From the NCBI GenBank assembly GCA_015227615.1, contig JAALGZ010000006.1, forward strand, positions 372,001 to 436,000: 64,000 nucleotides of DNA, read 5' to 3'. The position numbers were made by a program, and so were the translations under genes. This document shows, one piece after another, positions 9,673 through 23,783 of the stretch (position 1 is its first letter; the number at the start of each line of letters is the position of its first letter). The DNA is from Labyrinthula sp. Ha (lineage: Eukaryota > Sar > Bigyra > Labyrinthulida > Labyrinthulaceae). The notes under the pieces are model-generated. The model saw only the letters and a program-made list of their open reading frames with translations. It had not been told where the DNA came from and searched no databases.

Positions 9673-12600
9673 TTGTATTTGCTTCAACTAGTTTCTCCGA
9701 TAATTTTCCGTCGAAAATATTTGTGTCTAAATACTCTATTTTCTTACTCATCTTGGTTCCACAGAGACGCAAGTTTTGTTTCGGTCCTTGTTTTGGGTTT
9801 GGAACGAATATTGCATTACTACGGAAAGATAAACTCCGAAACAATAATAGTTTCGATAAAACTTAACCATTCATACTACCTTTTCATCACAAATTTAAAA
9901 CAATAATTACTTATCGCCCAGATAATTTAAAACTTTTGTTTTCTAGTTGATATTGAAAATGTATTTGTATAATGCTAAGTCAAGCAAAACATACTAAGAC
10001 CCAGTATATCAGGGTAGCTGCGACTGAGCTAGAAAAGACTTTGCGTCGAAGAGGACAAGATAAATAACATCTTGGGTAGAAGTGGACGAGATAGAGATAT
10101 CCTTTTCTTGAAGCTAACAAGGTAAAGAAAGTTTTGCGTCAAAGCTGTCAGTTTTAAATATGTAGTTGTCCCTCTTTTAAGCACTCCACTCTTTGGTAAA
10201 ACATTGGAACTGGCTTTCCGAAGCTTGACTTGAAAACACCTTAGTTCAAGAAAAAACTCAACTTGAACACAATTTTGAATGTGGAAGCTGTCATTTTATT
10301 TTCTATCAAGAAACTTTATTCTGTATGTGTAAGAAATAATATCCAGGTTTCATAATGTTTAATGCTTTGTGTACACTCGAATTAACAATTGGAAAGTAGA
10401 AGAAACATTTATATCACGAGCGCAAGACTGCATATCTGTTCGGGTAGCATGCTTAAGGGGAAAATAGATACTATTCCGAAATTTCAGTCTCGAAAGTTAT
10501 CATTTACATTAACAAGACTTTGCAAACTTATTTTGCTTATAAAGATCTTTTCTCTTCAACACTTCATAAAGGTCATTGCAATAAATCAGCTGGGCTGCTA
10601 GCTTATTCTCAAACTAACAGAGAAAACTGTGTCACTGCTTAATTTATTGCCCCTGTGGTGTTTTATTGGGTGACCTGCAAACGGAGTGTTGCGTAGATCC
10701 ATTTCCGACATAAAAGTTCTGATAAGAATGACTTCATTGCCGACTTCCACAAGAGAAAACTAGTGTAAAGCGCGGACTGAAATTAATCGTATTTGTTAAC
10801 CTAGCCTTCAATACATACTTTAAACTCTTAACCAACTCTTCAACTGTACTTCAAGAATTATCTTATTATTTTCGTGTATACAAATAATCGTCATTGATGA
10901 GACTCGAGAAAGAACTTTGAGTCGAAAATATAATTAAGATAATGAAAGCAATATTCTAAGCTAAGTTCCGTACTAAAGGTGTATATCGACATTTAGGCAT
11001 CTCTCTTACTCCGCAAAAGCGGAAACATAAATCTCACGTATTTAATTGAACAGCAACATAAACAGAAGTTGCAGGGGACTTAGACTTTCATGCTCCATTG
11101 ACGCAGATGACACTGTGAAAGGATTTGCAGATTCTTTCTAAGTCGATAAATTAGAAAAATTCTCTATAACTATTGAGGGCGACCTTAAACTAAGCTTTTA
11201 CGTAAATATCTTAGCCGTGTTACTCGATTGCTAAAGCCATCACGATGTAGGATGTACTGAAAATTGAGTGACCAGTCTCTTTACCGACAGAGTAAACGTA
11301 ACCAAAGAAAATTGAGCTTCTGTTGATGGTTTTTTCAGCATGTAAACATTTTCTAAGCATTTCTAGTTTCAATGCCGAACAAATGTTTCATGGAAACCCT
11401 TCAGGTTTTCATAGAGTTAATGTTATGTATATACTAATCAATCATGTAGGTTTATCAATTATCAGTTATTGATGATTATAACAATATCAAATAGTTTGTA
11501 CAGCATTTTAGGAAATTATGATATTACTTATCTTATGGCAGAATCCTATATACAAAACAACAATAAAAGAGCAGAGCTAACTTCAAGCTATAATCATAAT
11601 AAAAGTGAGACCCTTACAATCGTACAGCCTTAACAATATAAACCTGAGTTCATTCGGCTAACATAAGCATAAGGCGCTTTTTCTTGGCTCATTAACAATA
11701 CCTCTTACGAATTTGAATGTCAGGTCGTTATATACTATTCCAAGGAAAGCCTGATCTAACTCAGTTAGCAAGCGTAGCTTTCTTGTTGGTTTTCTTGCTT
11801 CAATCTAGAGTATCTAACTATTCGGTTGTTTATTCCGAGCAGTTTAAGTTGCAAGCTAAGCAATCTAATAATAACTGACTCGAAATTTAATTGATATTAT
11901 GCGCACGTAACGTTTTCAATTAACTGGGCACATCATCTTTGACACGATCTGGTAAAATTAAGCTAGTCATGTGGGAACCTCTATATTTTGTTGTGCTATG
12001 TAATTGAGGCTTAGTTTCAACCTGAATAATATTAAGAATAAATGTTAATATATGCGATCTGTTCGTGTTATTTGCACGATATTAAATCTGGCAACTCTTA
12101 CAAAAGAAAATTTCTTGGGAGTTGAAAAAAACTTCTGATCTCGAAAATATGGATTAAAAGTTTGCATACAAAAAACAAAATGCACGGATGTACATTTATG
12201 GAAATTCTATTTAGTTCAACAATTAGGGCGTGACAGGGTACATAATCTGTACGGATTGTGCGATGATGCACTGAATTCCTTACCATGAGTATATGGGAAT
12301 AAATTGAAAGTGAATGGTGCCATATGTCGCTTCTCAAAAGGCAATGCAGCAAATTATAGCTAAGAAACTTGACTGTAAAACACTATGCTTTGTGGAGGTG
12401 AAAAAATCAGACTTAGAATTAAAAAACACGACAATTACTTCATAGCAAAACAATACCATATGTTGTATTTAGCCATCCAATCAGCACCCTCAGATCTTTC
12501 TACATAGTTACCGACTATTCTACTCAGTTACTCATTTACAGATTCAATAACCTTTCGTCAATCAAAAACTTGTCCACGTTGCCATTATATTATTCTTGTG

Positions 12601-15600
12601 ATAGTTACAGATGCTAAAGAATTTGAAATCAATAGTTCGAGCCAATTTAATATTGTTATTAGATCATCAGAACTGTTGTATTTTATTCGTATACGGATTA
12701 ACCAACCGAGTTCACTAATACTGTAAGGGCAAATACACAGAAACAATTTGACACACACTAGCTAATTAAACCACATACAGTATAGCTTGAAGATTTGCAA
12801 CAAAAATCTGAGATAAGTTGAGCTGCCTACATGTCAAGTTTATGTACTAAAGTTTATTCTGTAGTTTCAAGAGCTACTATTCATGACGAGACTATATCCA
12901 GACTCAAAGGTGGTATTCCTGTTGAAGCACAGAAAATCTTTCCAAAAGCCTTGCTACTAAGAAGACTCCTAAGCCTGAATACTGTGTAAATTTCCAAGGA
13001 TTTAAATAAAGAATGAAAAAAGGGTTTATTTAATACCAGTGTCATGATAGAATAAAATATTGGCGAGTTTCAACTTGCATTAGATGTAAAAAGGGTGCAA
13101 TTCTTTCCACATACAGCATCTTTAACATGCAATATGAGGTGAACCATATGCAATAAAAGCTGCAATGAAAACTTCAATATGGCGACTTCAGATAAGGCTG
13201 ACTAAGTGGAATTCGTTTAATACAAGTTGAAAAGGAAAATGAGGCGATTTTCAAGAAAAATGAGTAGCGCATACAGGGGTAGATGTTCATTACTTTCGCA
13301 AAATAATGCATAGCAGTTCATATAAAGCTTAGTGCATATTATAAATACGCTCGGTGCCTGACTTTATTTGGTGTTATTTTCATTTTCTTCTGTGTAACAT
13401 ATTATAATTTACTTCATACTAAGGATAGCTTGGAAACCTTGGTGATTTTTTAACTTGGTCTTTGTCAGCTATCTGTCGTTCCTCCAAATGTAGCCCAATA
13501 AGAAATTTGTGTGCGTGTGCGTATAAACATAATATATTGGAGAATTAATCTATCATAGTAGCAACATTTGATACAATAATATGAGATATTCCGTAGACAA
13601 TATGTCTATTATCTTGACTACTGTATTAAATCGGGATTTTAGTATTTTTTTTTACTTGCTGCAGTTAATCTTCTAATACTTTGCAAGATTTGATAAAATA
13701 GTGTAGCAACGCGTCGCGGTTCTGAATAAGATAAAATCCATATCCACAAACACTGCTTGCTCATAAAACATTTTAAAATAACAAATTTCCCTTCCAATAT
13801 TCTTAATATGTTATATTTCTTCCACTTCAAGATCACATAATAACTTGGTGTCATATGCTAAGATATTGAAATTGTTCCCAAGTCGTCTTCTCTTTCATTG
13901 AATGAAAGGCGCTTCCCATTGATTAAACGAAAGTATTCACCGATTTGAACATTTTGGTATCATCCTTAGGCTACCTTATTTTTCTAGCAGAGCTTTGAAT
14001 ATTCTTGTTTACGCTTAGTATTTTGTTTTTAATTAATGCATTAAATTGCTCATGGTAGTCTCAAAATATACGTGTATTCTGGTACCATTAGATGTTTATA
14101 ACCGTTACACCCAGTTGCTTCCATTTCGTTGAAGTATTGTTTACTATTATCAACTGCATCTAATAAAGGATTATAATTATGAAACTATCACGTAAAGCTT
14201 TTCTTATATCATAAAAGAAATATCTAGCCATAATCCATCATCAGAGCATTACGTTATCTCGTTGGATATGTCTGGTTACTGCTTGATGAGTGCGACAAAT
14301 ATAATTAATGTAAAAAGAATCCCCCAACAACAGTATCAGTATATTTATACACGAAGGCATGATATTAAAATATCGTTTCCGGAATCAGTGTTTACTACAA
14401 GAGAACTCTATAATAGGAAGAATTACTTTACATTTCTCATGTCTACAATCAAATCAAAATTATCAGTATTTCCCATAACATACGCCTCTTTTTCTCCTTT
14501 TGCCACATTTTTTTTGTATGTTTCTTCAGCACGATTATTACCCTTGAATTCTATGCACTCATGTCTTACTTAGAGTAAGTATATAACCACTTCACAAGCA
14601 TGTTTATTATCCTAAAAAGTTTTTATTGAAACATTGCGATAAACTAAAGTATGATACAGGATTTCACGAATTTAGTTTTCTGTTGCGTTTAGTATGGACA
14701 TTCTGGCAAACATTACCATTTTTAGGATATAAGCTCTTAAATTTCACAATTTTCTCAAATATTAATGCCATATGTTGGAATGTGAGTTTATTATATGTTA
14801 CTACAACAACTGGTATTTCCTGAATTTGTATAGAATACTTCAAGATACATATGGATAGTATGTGACTCAGATCATTATCCATCAATTGCCTTGAAAATGT
14901 TTTTCTTGTGATTTTATTTACAAATAACATTAATAAAAGTTATCGTGCCCTATGATGATTATTTTACTTAGCATTAAATGTTTTCTTTGTTAGGTACTAT
15001 GAAGGTTTTTATGTTCCCAAATGGTGTATATTTTCCAGATGGCAAAATTTTCATATTTGCCGTGTAGTGCATATGTGTCGTTAGCTTATACAGAAAGTTA
15101 TTTGAACTATTTTATTTTTGTGAGAGAAATAACTGGAAGATTTGTTCATTAAAACTTAACCCAATATAGTGTTTCATGGGTCATTTGCGATAAGGTTTGT
15201 TTCAGGATATTCTCATTCTTGTTATAAATATAATATCATAGGGTTCTATGTTAATACTGTGCTCTCTTAAGTAATCCTATTCTTTGTTGGTATCCTTTCC
15301 TTTTACTTTAGTTGAGCACTACTTTAAAACTTGACTAATTCTTGGTATGGTACAAATTGTACGTTCTTATCATCTATATTTTCTATCTGTTGAATCTGCC
15401 TTGATGCAAACTAAATCTTACAGATATTTCAACAAGTTAGTTTTCAACGCTTATTTTCCTTATGTATTTTCATCTATTTCATACTGTGAAATGGCTAAAT
15501 ATTGCAATTTTGTTTACCAAGAGCAAGAATCTTGTCTCAAAGTCATTATTCTTAGCTTTTTCAATCACAATTACTTGGCAATATACATCCCGTTTCTAAT

Positions 15601-18600
15601 AATATAACTCTTGTTTTAAAAAGATCGATCTTAAAATACTTACTGTTAAGGCTCTGTAGCTACACTGACTAAAGAGATTTACTAATTGGATAATTATTGG
15701 GCTTCACATATTAGTTTTGTTCAATTTGTTAATAAACACCATTTTTTAATCTCTTAGTAACAAAATAGCTTGATCATTGCACCCTCAGATAGACCCTTGG
15801 TTATATATAGAGTTTTCAATGATATCATATGTCTTGGTTTACAATATTAGGAGGCAAAGGGGCTTATTCTAAAGGGTAATATTATAATCCATTGATAATA
15901 GCTACATCATCTATTTAAAATCCGTCCTTATTTCAGTATTGAAATTTTTTAGATTGTTGGCTCAATATCAGGTTTGTTATAATACAGTGCATTTTGCTTT
16001 AACAACTCAATTTTTCATTTTATTATTTGGTAAGTTTATATTTCGAGGAATTTATGCCTTTATATTTATTTACTAAAAATATTTATATAACTGACTCTGT
16101 ATTTTCTACCTTCAGTGTCATAACCTTATAGTGTGCTTACTAAAACAATTTTTCCAAACATAATACAACTTCTAAATAGACTTCTAAAATTCATCGTATA
16201 ATTACTGTAAACAAATTTTACTAAATCCTCATCTCAATACAGAAACATTAATCTTTTCCGCTCTTATTATTTTAACATGATTAATTATTTATTCATGAGC
16301 AATCAATTCACCTTTGCAATAATATTAGATTTGATTCAAAAGGTTTAATTAACCTAGACATATAATTAATAGAAATTAGAGCAAGTAAACCGAATCTTAA
16401 CCAGTATTCTATTCAGTCACAGAGCCCTAAGCCTTCATTACAGCTCCTTTTTTTCTTGATACCTCGCTCCTATATATATATATATATATGTGTGTTTTAC
16501 TTTACAAATACATCTAATCACAAAGTCTATGTTCTTTCTATTACATAAATCTTTCACTACTAAACTTTCATTTTCTGTTTCTTTTTGTATGACGCAACTA
16601 TTATTATGGTTATGTGGTTACACAAATTGATTACAACCTTAAAAGGAAATCTTTTTTTTTCGCTGATTAATACAATGTCAAAAGGAATTACAGTAACTCA
16701 CTTGCATATCTTATTACTAAAATTTACTTGTAGTACTACCCTTTTTAAAGTATTAATTGATATTGTTGTATACCTGAAGGACCGGATTTCTGCCGTCATT
16801 ATTTTGCAATAACTGCAATCAAGTATTAAGTGTGCTACATCATTTATTGGTTCGGTCGGCAACGTCCTTGTCACAAATTCTGAGCAGTCTTTTACAAATA
16901 AAACTAAAAATCACATTTCTTGTTGCCAAGTAATAAATTTCATATGTTGAAAACTTAAATTGTCTTAGTAAGTCTGAAAGATCATATCCTTAGGAATAAT
17001 ACATATTCCTTAAGCGCCATATATATTCTTTTAATTTAATTAGGATTATGGATTTTGAAACCCCCTAATTCAATATGACAGCACCGTTCCTTATGTTAGT
17101 ACCTTTCCATTGAATTTGATTCTTAATATAATAAGATATATACTTTTTCTTCTATGTGCATCTTATCAACATAGTAAAAATGAATAATTTATACCAAGTA
17201 CAATGGAACTAATTTAACTTAATTCTTACACAAAACCGAAATTCACCACCTGTTAATGAAATATGTTTATTAGCCAGGTCTTTTCCGTGGGTTATGAGTT
17301 AGAACAATAGGAAATTCCATGAATCGTTTAGTAGTATCAGAAACCATACGCAAGAAAACATCAAATGCTGCTTTCCACAGTTAATGTTACTGCTCCTAAT
17401 TAAAATACTATAAATGACCTATGAAACTTTAGTTATTATAGATTCAATCCTTTAATCTTAAAGTTACCTTACTTTTTTGTTGCTAATTTACTCGGCACTT
17501 GCCAATATAATCATAAGATTTTCAACACAGAAGCTATTATCGAGATCATTTGAAGAATTCAGTATTAAAATATATAAAATATCGCACCTTGGCGCTAATC
17601 AAGCAATTTTATTATATTTTACTTAAATCCAGAGATATTATTTGGTAAAGGTTGTGAATCAAAAAAAACAGTTAAATCTTTGTTCATGAGAGTTAAGTGG
17701 ATGTATACTTGCCTATGGCTTCATGGATATAGCCCAACCATTAATTTATCTTTTCTTTACTTCATGTTGTTCATCATAGTCTTTTCCTTATGACACATGT
17801 ATTTATTATGATTTTTTTCATTTTTTTAGGTCAACTGGCAATAAGTAACCTACTATTTTCCCAAATTTAAGAATTTGCGGTTGATAGTAACGATCATGAT
17901 GTAACTTCCCAAAACCACTATATTTCTAGGGCACTGTTTCCATTTAGTACTATCTACTCTATATTTCAATGACAATTAAAATACAGAGTTGAAAATATAA
18001 ACAGTCGTGATTATCTTTTAGTTGTTTCTTTATTCCATTAGGCTAAAACTCTTTTTCTATGAGCGAAATATTAAAATAATCAGAAACCAAAACTAGGTGA
18101 TATAAACCACCCACTTAGTTGGTATTAAGTAATAGGTGTTAATAGCAAAAAAAGGTGGATGACCGATAGTTTTATAATTATTATTTTTTATTTTCAATGG
18201 TTTCATACCTAGGAGGTGACAGGGTACAATTTTTGCTATAGATTTTACATAATCCAAAATTTATTTGAGTTTAAAATTTTGGAATGGTATTTATCCCAGT
18301 GGAGAATCACTCACCAGGTTTTTCGGCACTTTTTATCAGCAAATTAATAAGCAACGAATCGTAATTCTACTGGTGCAAGATCTAAAATGATGCCCCGTGA
18401 ATTACATTCGATATGTGTTATTCAAGAGAGATGGGAATTTAAACTGATTACTCGGCAGCTAATCATTGATTAACCAGTGTCACATATTCCGTTCTGGCAC
18501 GTAGCGGAAGAGAAAATTGACTGAAACAAGAAAAAAAACTTAATTATTCCCTAACGTATTTTTGTTAAATCCTTGTAGACGCTACCGTTATCAAAAATGT

Positions 18601-21600
18601 CATGTGATACCTAAGCATTCGTTTGCTGGAATGCATCTCTTTTAATAAGAAGGAACTAAAATTAATAATCAATGTCTTATATAGTAAGAGAATATAGCTA
18701 AGATCACTGTTCATTCATAGGTCAGACTAGTAGCTTCTATGATTTAATACTTTCTTTTGAGGCCTTAATTTAAATGTCCTCAAAGGCTCTAAATAAATTT
18801 CATCATCAGGGAGTAGTATTACAGGCTTTAATCTAAGACGTTTCAGTCAATAATCTAACAGACAACAGAGAGCTCTCGCTTAAACTAAGCGATGAATTCT
18901 CTGAAAAAATACTTTTCACAAGCAGAAAACTCAAAAGGTTGATCAATTTTTGCAAATATAGAAGGATTTCTTACTTTTAAGGAATTTTTTACTTTTCTGA
19001 GCCCATATTGTATGTCGTTTGTGCCTCATGGAATGCGCATTCGCCTATGCAGCTATATACCTGACCTGGACCATGTTATATAGATTTATTAGAGCAGTCT
19101 GAATATTTGTAATCCTTTGCTTCTTGATTGAGAAAAAGCAGTCTAAGATTATCCTTAAGTTATCAGAGTTCGTCATTCTTTCGGCACCAGTATACTTGTA
19201 GCTTTTTTGTGGGCGGAAAATCGACTTTCTATTTTAATTATTGGCAATAGTTATATTCTAAACCACTGCAAAAATTTTAATGTCAGCCATCAGGTTCATT
19301 GTAATTAACCCCAGCTACTAAAAATTCTAAAACATGGGTTATCCTATGTAATATAACCTTTCTTACGAATGTATATCAGGCCAAGGGTACATTATGGTTT
19401 TAGCAAATGATATCACACAAGCAAGTAGTAAACCATTTTTTTTGAATGAAGAAGTAGCCACCTATAGATAAATAATAAACTAAGCTTACATAATCAAGTA
19501 CTTTTTCTCGATTGTTGGGTTGAGGAACAATCACACTTATTAAGCCCTAAATGCTCTCTCTTTCTCCTTCTCGCCTAAAGAATGACTGAATTATTCGGCT
19601 CTCATTTTTCATAAAAATTTCCTATCGGTGACTAGGTTTCAAGTGGTCTATGTCACATCCCGCCAGGTTTTTGTTCATTAAGTTTCTTATCGTATGCCAA
19701 TATGATATTGCGAGAAGAGGTAGGTTTTACTCTTAACCTAGGAGCTTGGTTTGAACAGATATCGGTATCCTCATCGTTCTGCGACCATGAAGCAGATCTA
19801 CTACCAACCTCTCTTCAATGACATAGATCATAATAGCATTAAACGAGCTCACCCTACATAATCTGTGATTATATTTTAATGGTGTTACTTTTTGATTTTT
19901 GTTCGTAGTGAAATTCGGGATATCATTTGCCACTTTTTTCTTTTCCATTTTAGCTCTTCATTGTTTTGGGATACTTGGATTGAGCGAAGTATCCCCAGTA
20001 AGTATAGATATTGAAAACATTTATCAAAAATAAAGCTATTTTTATCTTGATTCTAACTAGGAACAAGAAACATGTGATTTTGTTTCATTTGAAATTCTTC
20101 TGATTTTATATTGATGATTAACTGATAATCAAATCTCAACCCAAAGATTTTTGTCAACAATAATGAATATCAACAACAAAAACAAAGACAAAAAATCTAT
20201 TGATAAATTACTAATAGATAAAATCTGATCCCTAGGAAAAATGAAACCTCGTTGAGCATCCAATGTACTAAAAATAAATGCCATTGATAAAATCATTGAA
20301 TTTGCCATTTGATAATACTTCGAGTATACAAGAAGAACCACCACAGGAGATGAATACTGTTGAAGAACTTTGATATATTATCCCTATCATTCCATTGTTA
20401 TTTGAATGTCACGCTGGGGATTAGTTCAATTTCTCGCAACTTTAATGTTCTGAAAGAAACCTGTTCATCCAAAAAGAACTTACTTTAACCTCGATCTTAG
20501 AAGGAGGGAACGATGATATATTGAGCCAGTTTCGTTGAAATATCTAAATAAACGTGACGGTAATTTTGAAAGATGCATTACATCCCGCTAATTTTCAATA
20601 AATCTAATACAAGACTACCAGATTTTATTAATCTGAGGTAGCTGTTACAACTAAAACTACCAACTATAAGGGGATCCATATCATTAAGGAAATTGTTATC
20701 TAGCCATATGTTGATGAGGAAAACGCTTAAACCACAAGATTACGACCATCTACCAAGCTGTGTATCTAAAGCACATAAAGAGCTCCCCTGCCAATCTGAC
20801 CATGCATACTTATAGCATATTTGGTATTTCGGGAATATACTGGTTTCCAGGAACAGATTTTGCGCAATAACTGATGAAATGATCAAACGGGAACAAATAT
20901 AAACTTGAGATTGAACTTTCGCTTCAAGTAATATCATTTTGCAGTAGTCACATTGTTAAGAACAACTTGCACACGATATAATCTAGAATCCCATTGCACA
21001 AAAAAGGTCAACGACTACATTCATTATGTTTGGCATATGACAAATGTCAAGAGAATGTACTGTAAGGTTCAATTTGATTTTATGTTTTATGAATGTGTTG
21101 TTTATATTCTGGCAAAAATGATATTGAAATTACTATTGGTTTCGATACCTTTCTACCTGCTTGGTTGGAATATACGAACTCTTGATACTATAGTACATAC
21201 TCTCTCTATCTTCGCCACATTATTTTTTTGTTCTTTAGGCAGATATTGCTATACCAGAAGCCACAGCCGACACAGATTTCTTTCCTACTTGTAATTTTCT
21301 TGGTGAATATGCATCATCAGCCGATGTGCCGTAGTATATTTGCAATATCAGTACCAAGTTGTTACAACCTGGTTAGCTTACAGCCCTGGCCAGATGCTAT
21401 CACATTTGCGCATGTGCTGGACACCTGGATTTTATCCACAATAATGAACCTTCAACCAGTAGTGAAACTTCTCCCCTGAGATATCCCTTACCTTTTTGCA
21501 TTCTGAACCTTATCTAATTAAGAGTGTTAAAAAGAGCCACCTTCTGTCGCACCAGAACAAATATGCTCTAAGAAGCTGCTCTGTTTCTTTTCATATGTTC

Positions 21601-22008
21601 TTAATTTAGTATTTTTGGTGTTAAATCTTAAAACAATTCTAGGAAATGACTAATTTTTCTGCGTTTGCACAGGCATTGCTCTCCACCCAACGTATTAAGG
21701 TAAGGATAGACATTCGCGGTCTAGAAGCACAGAAACTCTAGGTTTCTGTTCTCATTTGTGTAATGCAAAGCCTCTAAATGTAGCAACTATAATTCGAGTT
21801 CTGAAAAGCTTCAGAGTTTTTATTCTAGGAAGATCTAAGTAGGCTAGTTTTTCTTTGAAGTAGCGGTGGAACCCTATTCGCAGGTAGCACTGATATCTAA
21901 CCAAATACAAATCGATATAACATGAAAAACAAGGATGAGTCTACTTTTATTTTGAATAATAGTTTATTTCCTCCTTAAGCTTCCTACAAAAGTTTAACAG
22001 GGTGTTAA
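9673..22008. other. 12-kb gene desert
   Basis: I see no recognisable gene on either strand. The sequence is AT-rich with frequent stops in all frames, a few short frames below 115 codons, and a (TA)n run at 16471-16489. Around 21.2-21.5 kb the composition is closer to coding and a frame of about 80 codons exists, but no family is recognised. No clear transposon ends were seen in this stretch. Confidence 0.55.
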
Positions 22009-22012
22009 CTTT

Positions 22013-22215
22013 TGTCTTCTCTTGTGCACGTTTTTTCAGATAAAGGTTATTGTGTATTAACAGTTAACTTATGACATATATAGAACTTATGTCAACGGTT
22101 TATTTATGACAAGTATACAGCTAGTTTCTATAGCATGAATATATAGTACAGTTGGTGCTCACATGGTACACACATATCGCAATACTTTGCGTGAATAACG
22201 TGTCATAGCATGACA
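22013..22215 (-). repeat. 3' LTR of the short LTR element
   Basis: This 203-bp terminal repeat is about 99% identical to the copy at 23268-23470. It carries a short inverted end (TGTCATGCTATGACA on the minus strand) and a TATATATTC box, and an AATAAA-type signal further along the minus strand. It is flanked on the left by the target duplication CTTT and on the right by the polypurine tract. Confidence 0.93.
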
Positions 22216-22223
22216 TCCCCCCT

Positions 22224-22508
22224 TTAGGCTGAACCTGTACGTCTTTGTTGGAGAAAACAAAGTTGAGCAGGCGGGGTTAGATCCAGGCCGCATGTGGTCC
22301 AATTCTCTCTGATGTTATTCCAACGTCCAAAGAGTTCGATTGTTCTTCTAGCTGGAAACATAGTCGTAAGCATCGTATAAAATATTTCTGGTTTTCTTGA
22401 AGGTCTCAATGGTTGGGAATAAAAATATTTATTAAAAGCTTTTATATTATCTTCTTCGAATGTATTTTGATATAGAACATTAAGTCTGTTGCGATGTTTA
22501 AATACCAA
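22224..22508 (-). pseudogene. MT-A70-like methyltransferase C-terminal piece inside the LTR element
   Basis: This frame reads RPSRKPEIFYTML, then TIELFGRWNNIRENW and GLDL. It matches the end of the MT-A70 domain found in METTL3/METTL4/AMT-type adenine methyltransferases (SRKPD...LELFGR.xN.RxxW.xxGN). The catalytic DPPW region is not present in the element. It lies directly before the polypurine tract, within the element's internal part. It is either a captured host fragment or the remnant of a methyltransferase carried by a larger parent element. I treat it as part of a fossil element. Confidence 0.65.
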
Positions 22509-22576
22509 GGAAGTCTCTTGGCTATGTAGTAGGAAATTCCCTATCGATTAGGACGATTAGGTGTGAATTTCTTGAA

Positions 22577-23218
22577 TTATGCATCTTCCAGCACTGCAAT
22601 AACTGGATGCCCCCCTGATGGAATTTTTAGCGGGTTTGAGTGTCCCAGCACCCTGTAGCGCTTAAGTTCAAGCGCATCTTTGATTTCATGCAGTGTATTG
22701 AACACATTTTTTCTTGAAAGTTCAGAAAGATTTGAATTCTGAATCTTTTCCTCGATGGTCTTAGTAAGTAAAAGGTCTTCTCCCGCGCAAGAAAGATAGT
22801 CTTCTTCCAGTATGATCCACTTGATACCTGCCTCTTGAGCTGCCTGTCTAGCATGGTGGCTGAGAGCTGAGCTAGGCGTGAATGGTATTGTCTCAGGGAC
22901 CTGATGCGGTGAGTAGATTGGTAGACTTTTTTTGACTTCTAAGGACGTAGTGACCTGCTTTGCCGACATAGCAGGAGCATTTGATTCCATTTCAAGCAAG
23001 AGATTCTCTATCTTCCTTCCTTCCTTAGCTACCAAGTTTACGCTTTCAAGGACTTCATTTCCAAATAGCGACTGCGTAGCCTTGCTTCTAGTTTGGATTG
23101 ATTCATGTTCTTCGTCCCTGGGCATTTTCTCCGTGATTTCTTCCACGACTGGAGGCACCGACTGCTTCGCCACGGGTGAACTTGGGGTTTCAGGAGGAGT
23201 AGATTGATCTTCTTGCAT
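22577..23218 (-). CDS. Gag-like frame of the short LTR element
   Basis: This frame of about 213 residues starts at an ATG 50 bp inside the right-hand (5') LTR. The N-terminal third is Pro/Ser/Glu-rich (STPPETPSSPVAKQSVPP). The middle is helical with KEGRKIENLLLEME. The C-terminal half has an LEEDYLSCAGEDLLL segment followed by a helical end. No zinc knuckle is visible. Position and composition suggest a gag-like structural protein, but no family is recognised. Confidence 0.5.
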   Translation of the reverse strand: MQEDQSTPPETPSSPVAKQSVPPVVEEITEKMPRDEEHESIQTRSKATQSLFGNEVLESVNLVAKEGRKIENLLLEMESNAPAMSAKQVTTSLEVKKSLPIYSPHQVPETIPFTPSSALSHHARQAAQEAGIKWIILEEDYLSCAGEDLLLTKTIEEKIQNSNLSELSRKNVFNTLHEIKDALELKRYRVLGHSNPLKIPSGGHPVIAVLEDA

Positions 23219-23267
23219 GGTAAAGTTTTTATATCTTGATATCCGAAAACTGACGTTATTCGAATAA

Positions 23268-23470
23268 TGTCTTCTCTTGTGCACGTGTTTTCAGATAAAG
23301 GTTATTGTGTATTAACAGTTAACTTATGACATATATAGAACTTATGTCAACGGTTTATTTATGACAAGTATACAGCTAGTTTCTATAGCATGAATATATA
23401 GTACAGTTGGTACTCACATGGTACACACATATCGCAATACTTTGCGTGAATAACGTGTCATAGCATGACA
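23268..23470 (-). repeat. 5' LTR of the short LTR element
   Basis: This is the second 203-bp terminal repeat, differing from the left copy at about two positions. On the minus strand a TATA-like box lies near 23393-23401, which is where the element's transcription would be driven from. It is followed on the right by the target duplication CTTT (23471-23474). Confidence 0.93.
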
Positions 23471-23783
23471 CTTTGAAGAAAACCTTACAATTTGCTTGTT
23501 TACGAGAGGGTAATTTAATCTTGTTATAAATACTCTGTACATTTATTCTGCTCTTTTGTACTGAATCAACTGCGTTAAAGTCTCTAATACATAATTAACC
23601 GATTGATTGGTTACATTAAAAATAATTAAATATGATTGGATAATTTTACTTCTTACAATAATTTATTGTCCCGATAAGTTCAGTCCAAAACCCATTTTAT
23701 AACCACATTAATTTAGTACCCGCTCAGGAGCAAAATATAAAAGAAACCGCAAACCAAAAAAAAACTTCTAAACCAAAATAGAC

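Larger units (their letters stand above)
22013..23470 (-). mobile_element. Short LTR retroelement, non-autonomous, with gag-like and MT-A70-like parts
   Basis: Two 203-bp direct repeats (22013-22215 and 23268-23470) begin TG and end CA, and are flanked by a 4-bp target duplication CTTT at 22009-22012 and 23471-23474. A polypurine tract (AAAGGGGGGA on the minus strand, 22216-22225) directly precedes the left repeat, so the element runs on the minus strand. The internal part is only about 1.05 kb: a gag-like frame and then a short frame resembling the C-terminus of MT-A70 methyltransferases. There is no reverse transcriptase, RNase H or integrase, so it must depend on a relative elsewhere. The repeats differ at about 2 of 203 positions, so the insertion is recent. 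The primer-binding site is not an obvious match to a tRNA 3' end. The family within LTR elements is undetermined. Confidence 0.9.

Noticed and set aside
20953-21294. 113-codon plus frame with hydrophobic stretches
   Set aside because: It has no recognised motif, starts at a non-ATG codon, and has composition like the surrounding desert.
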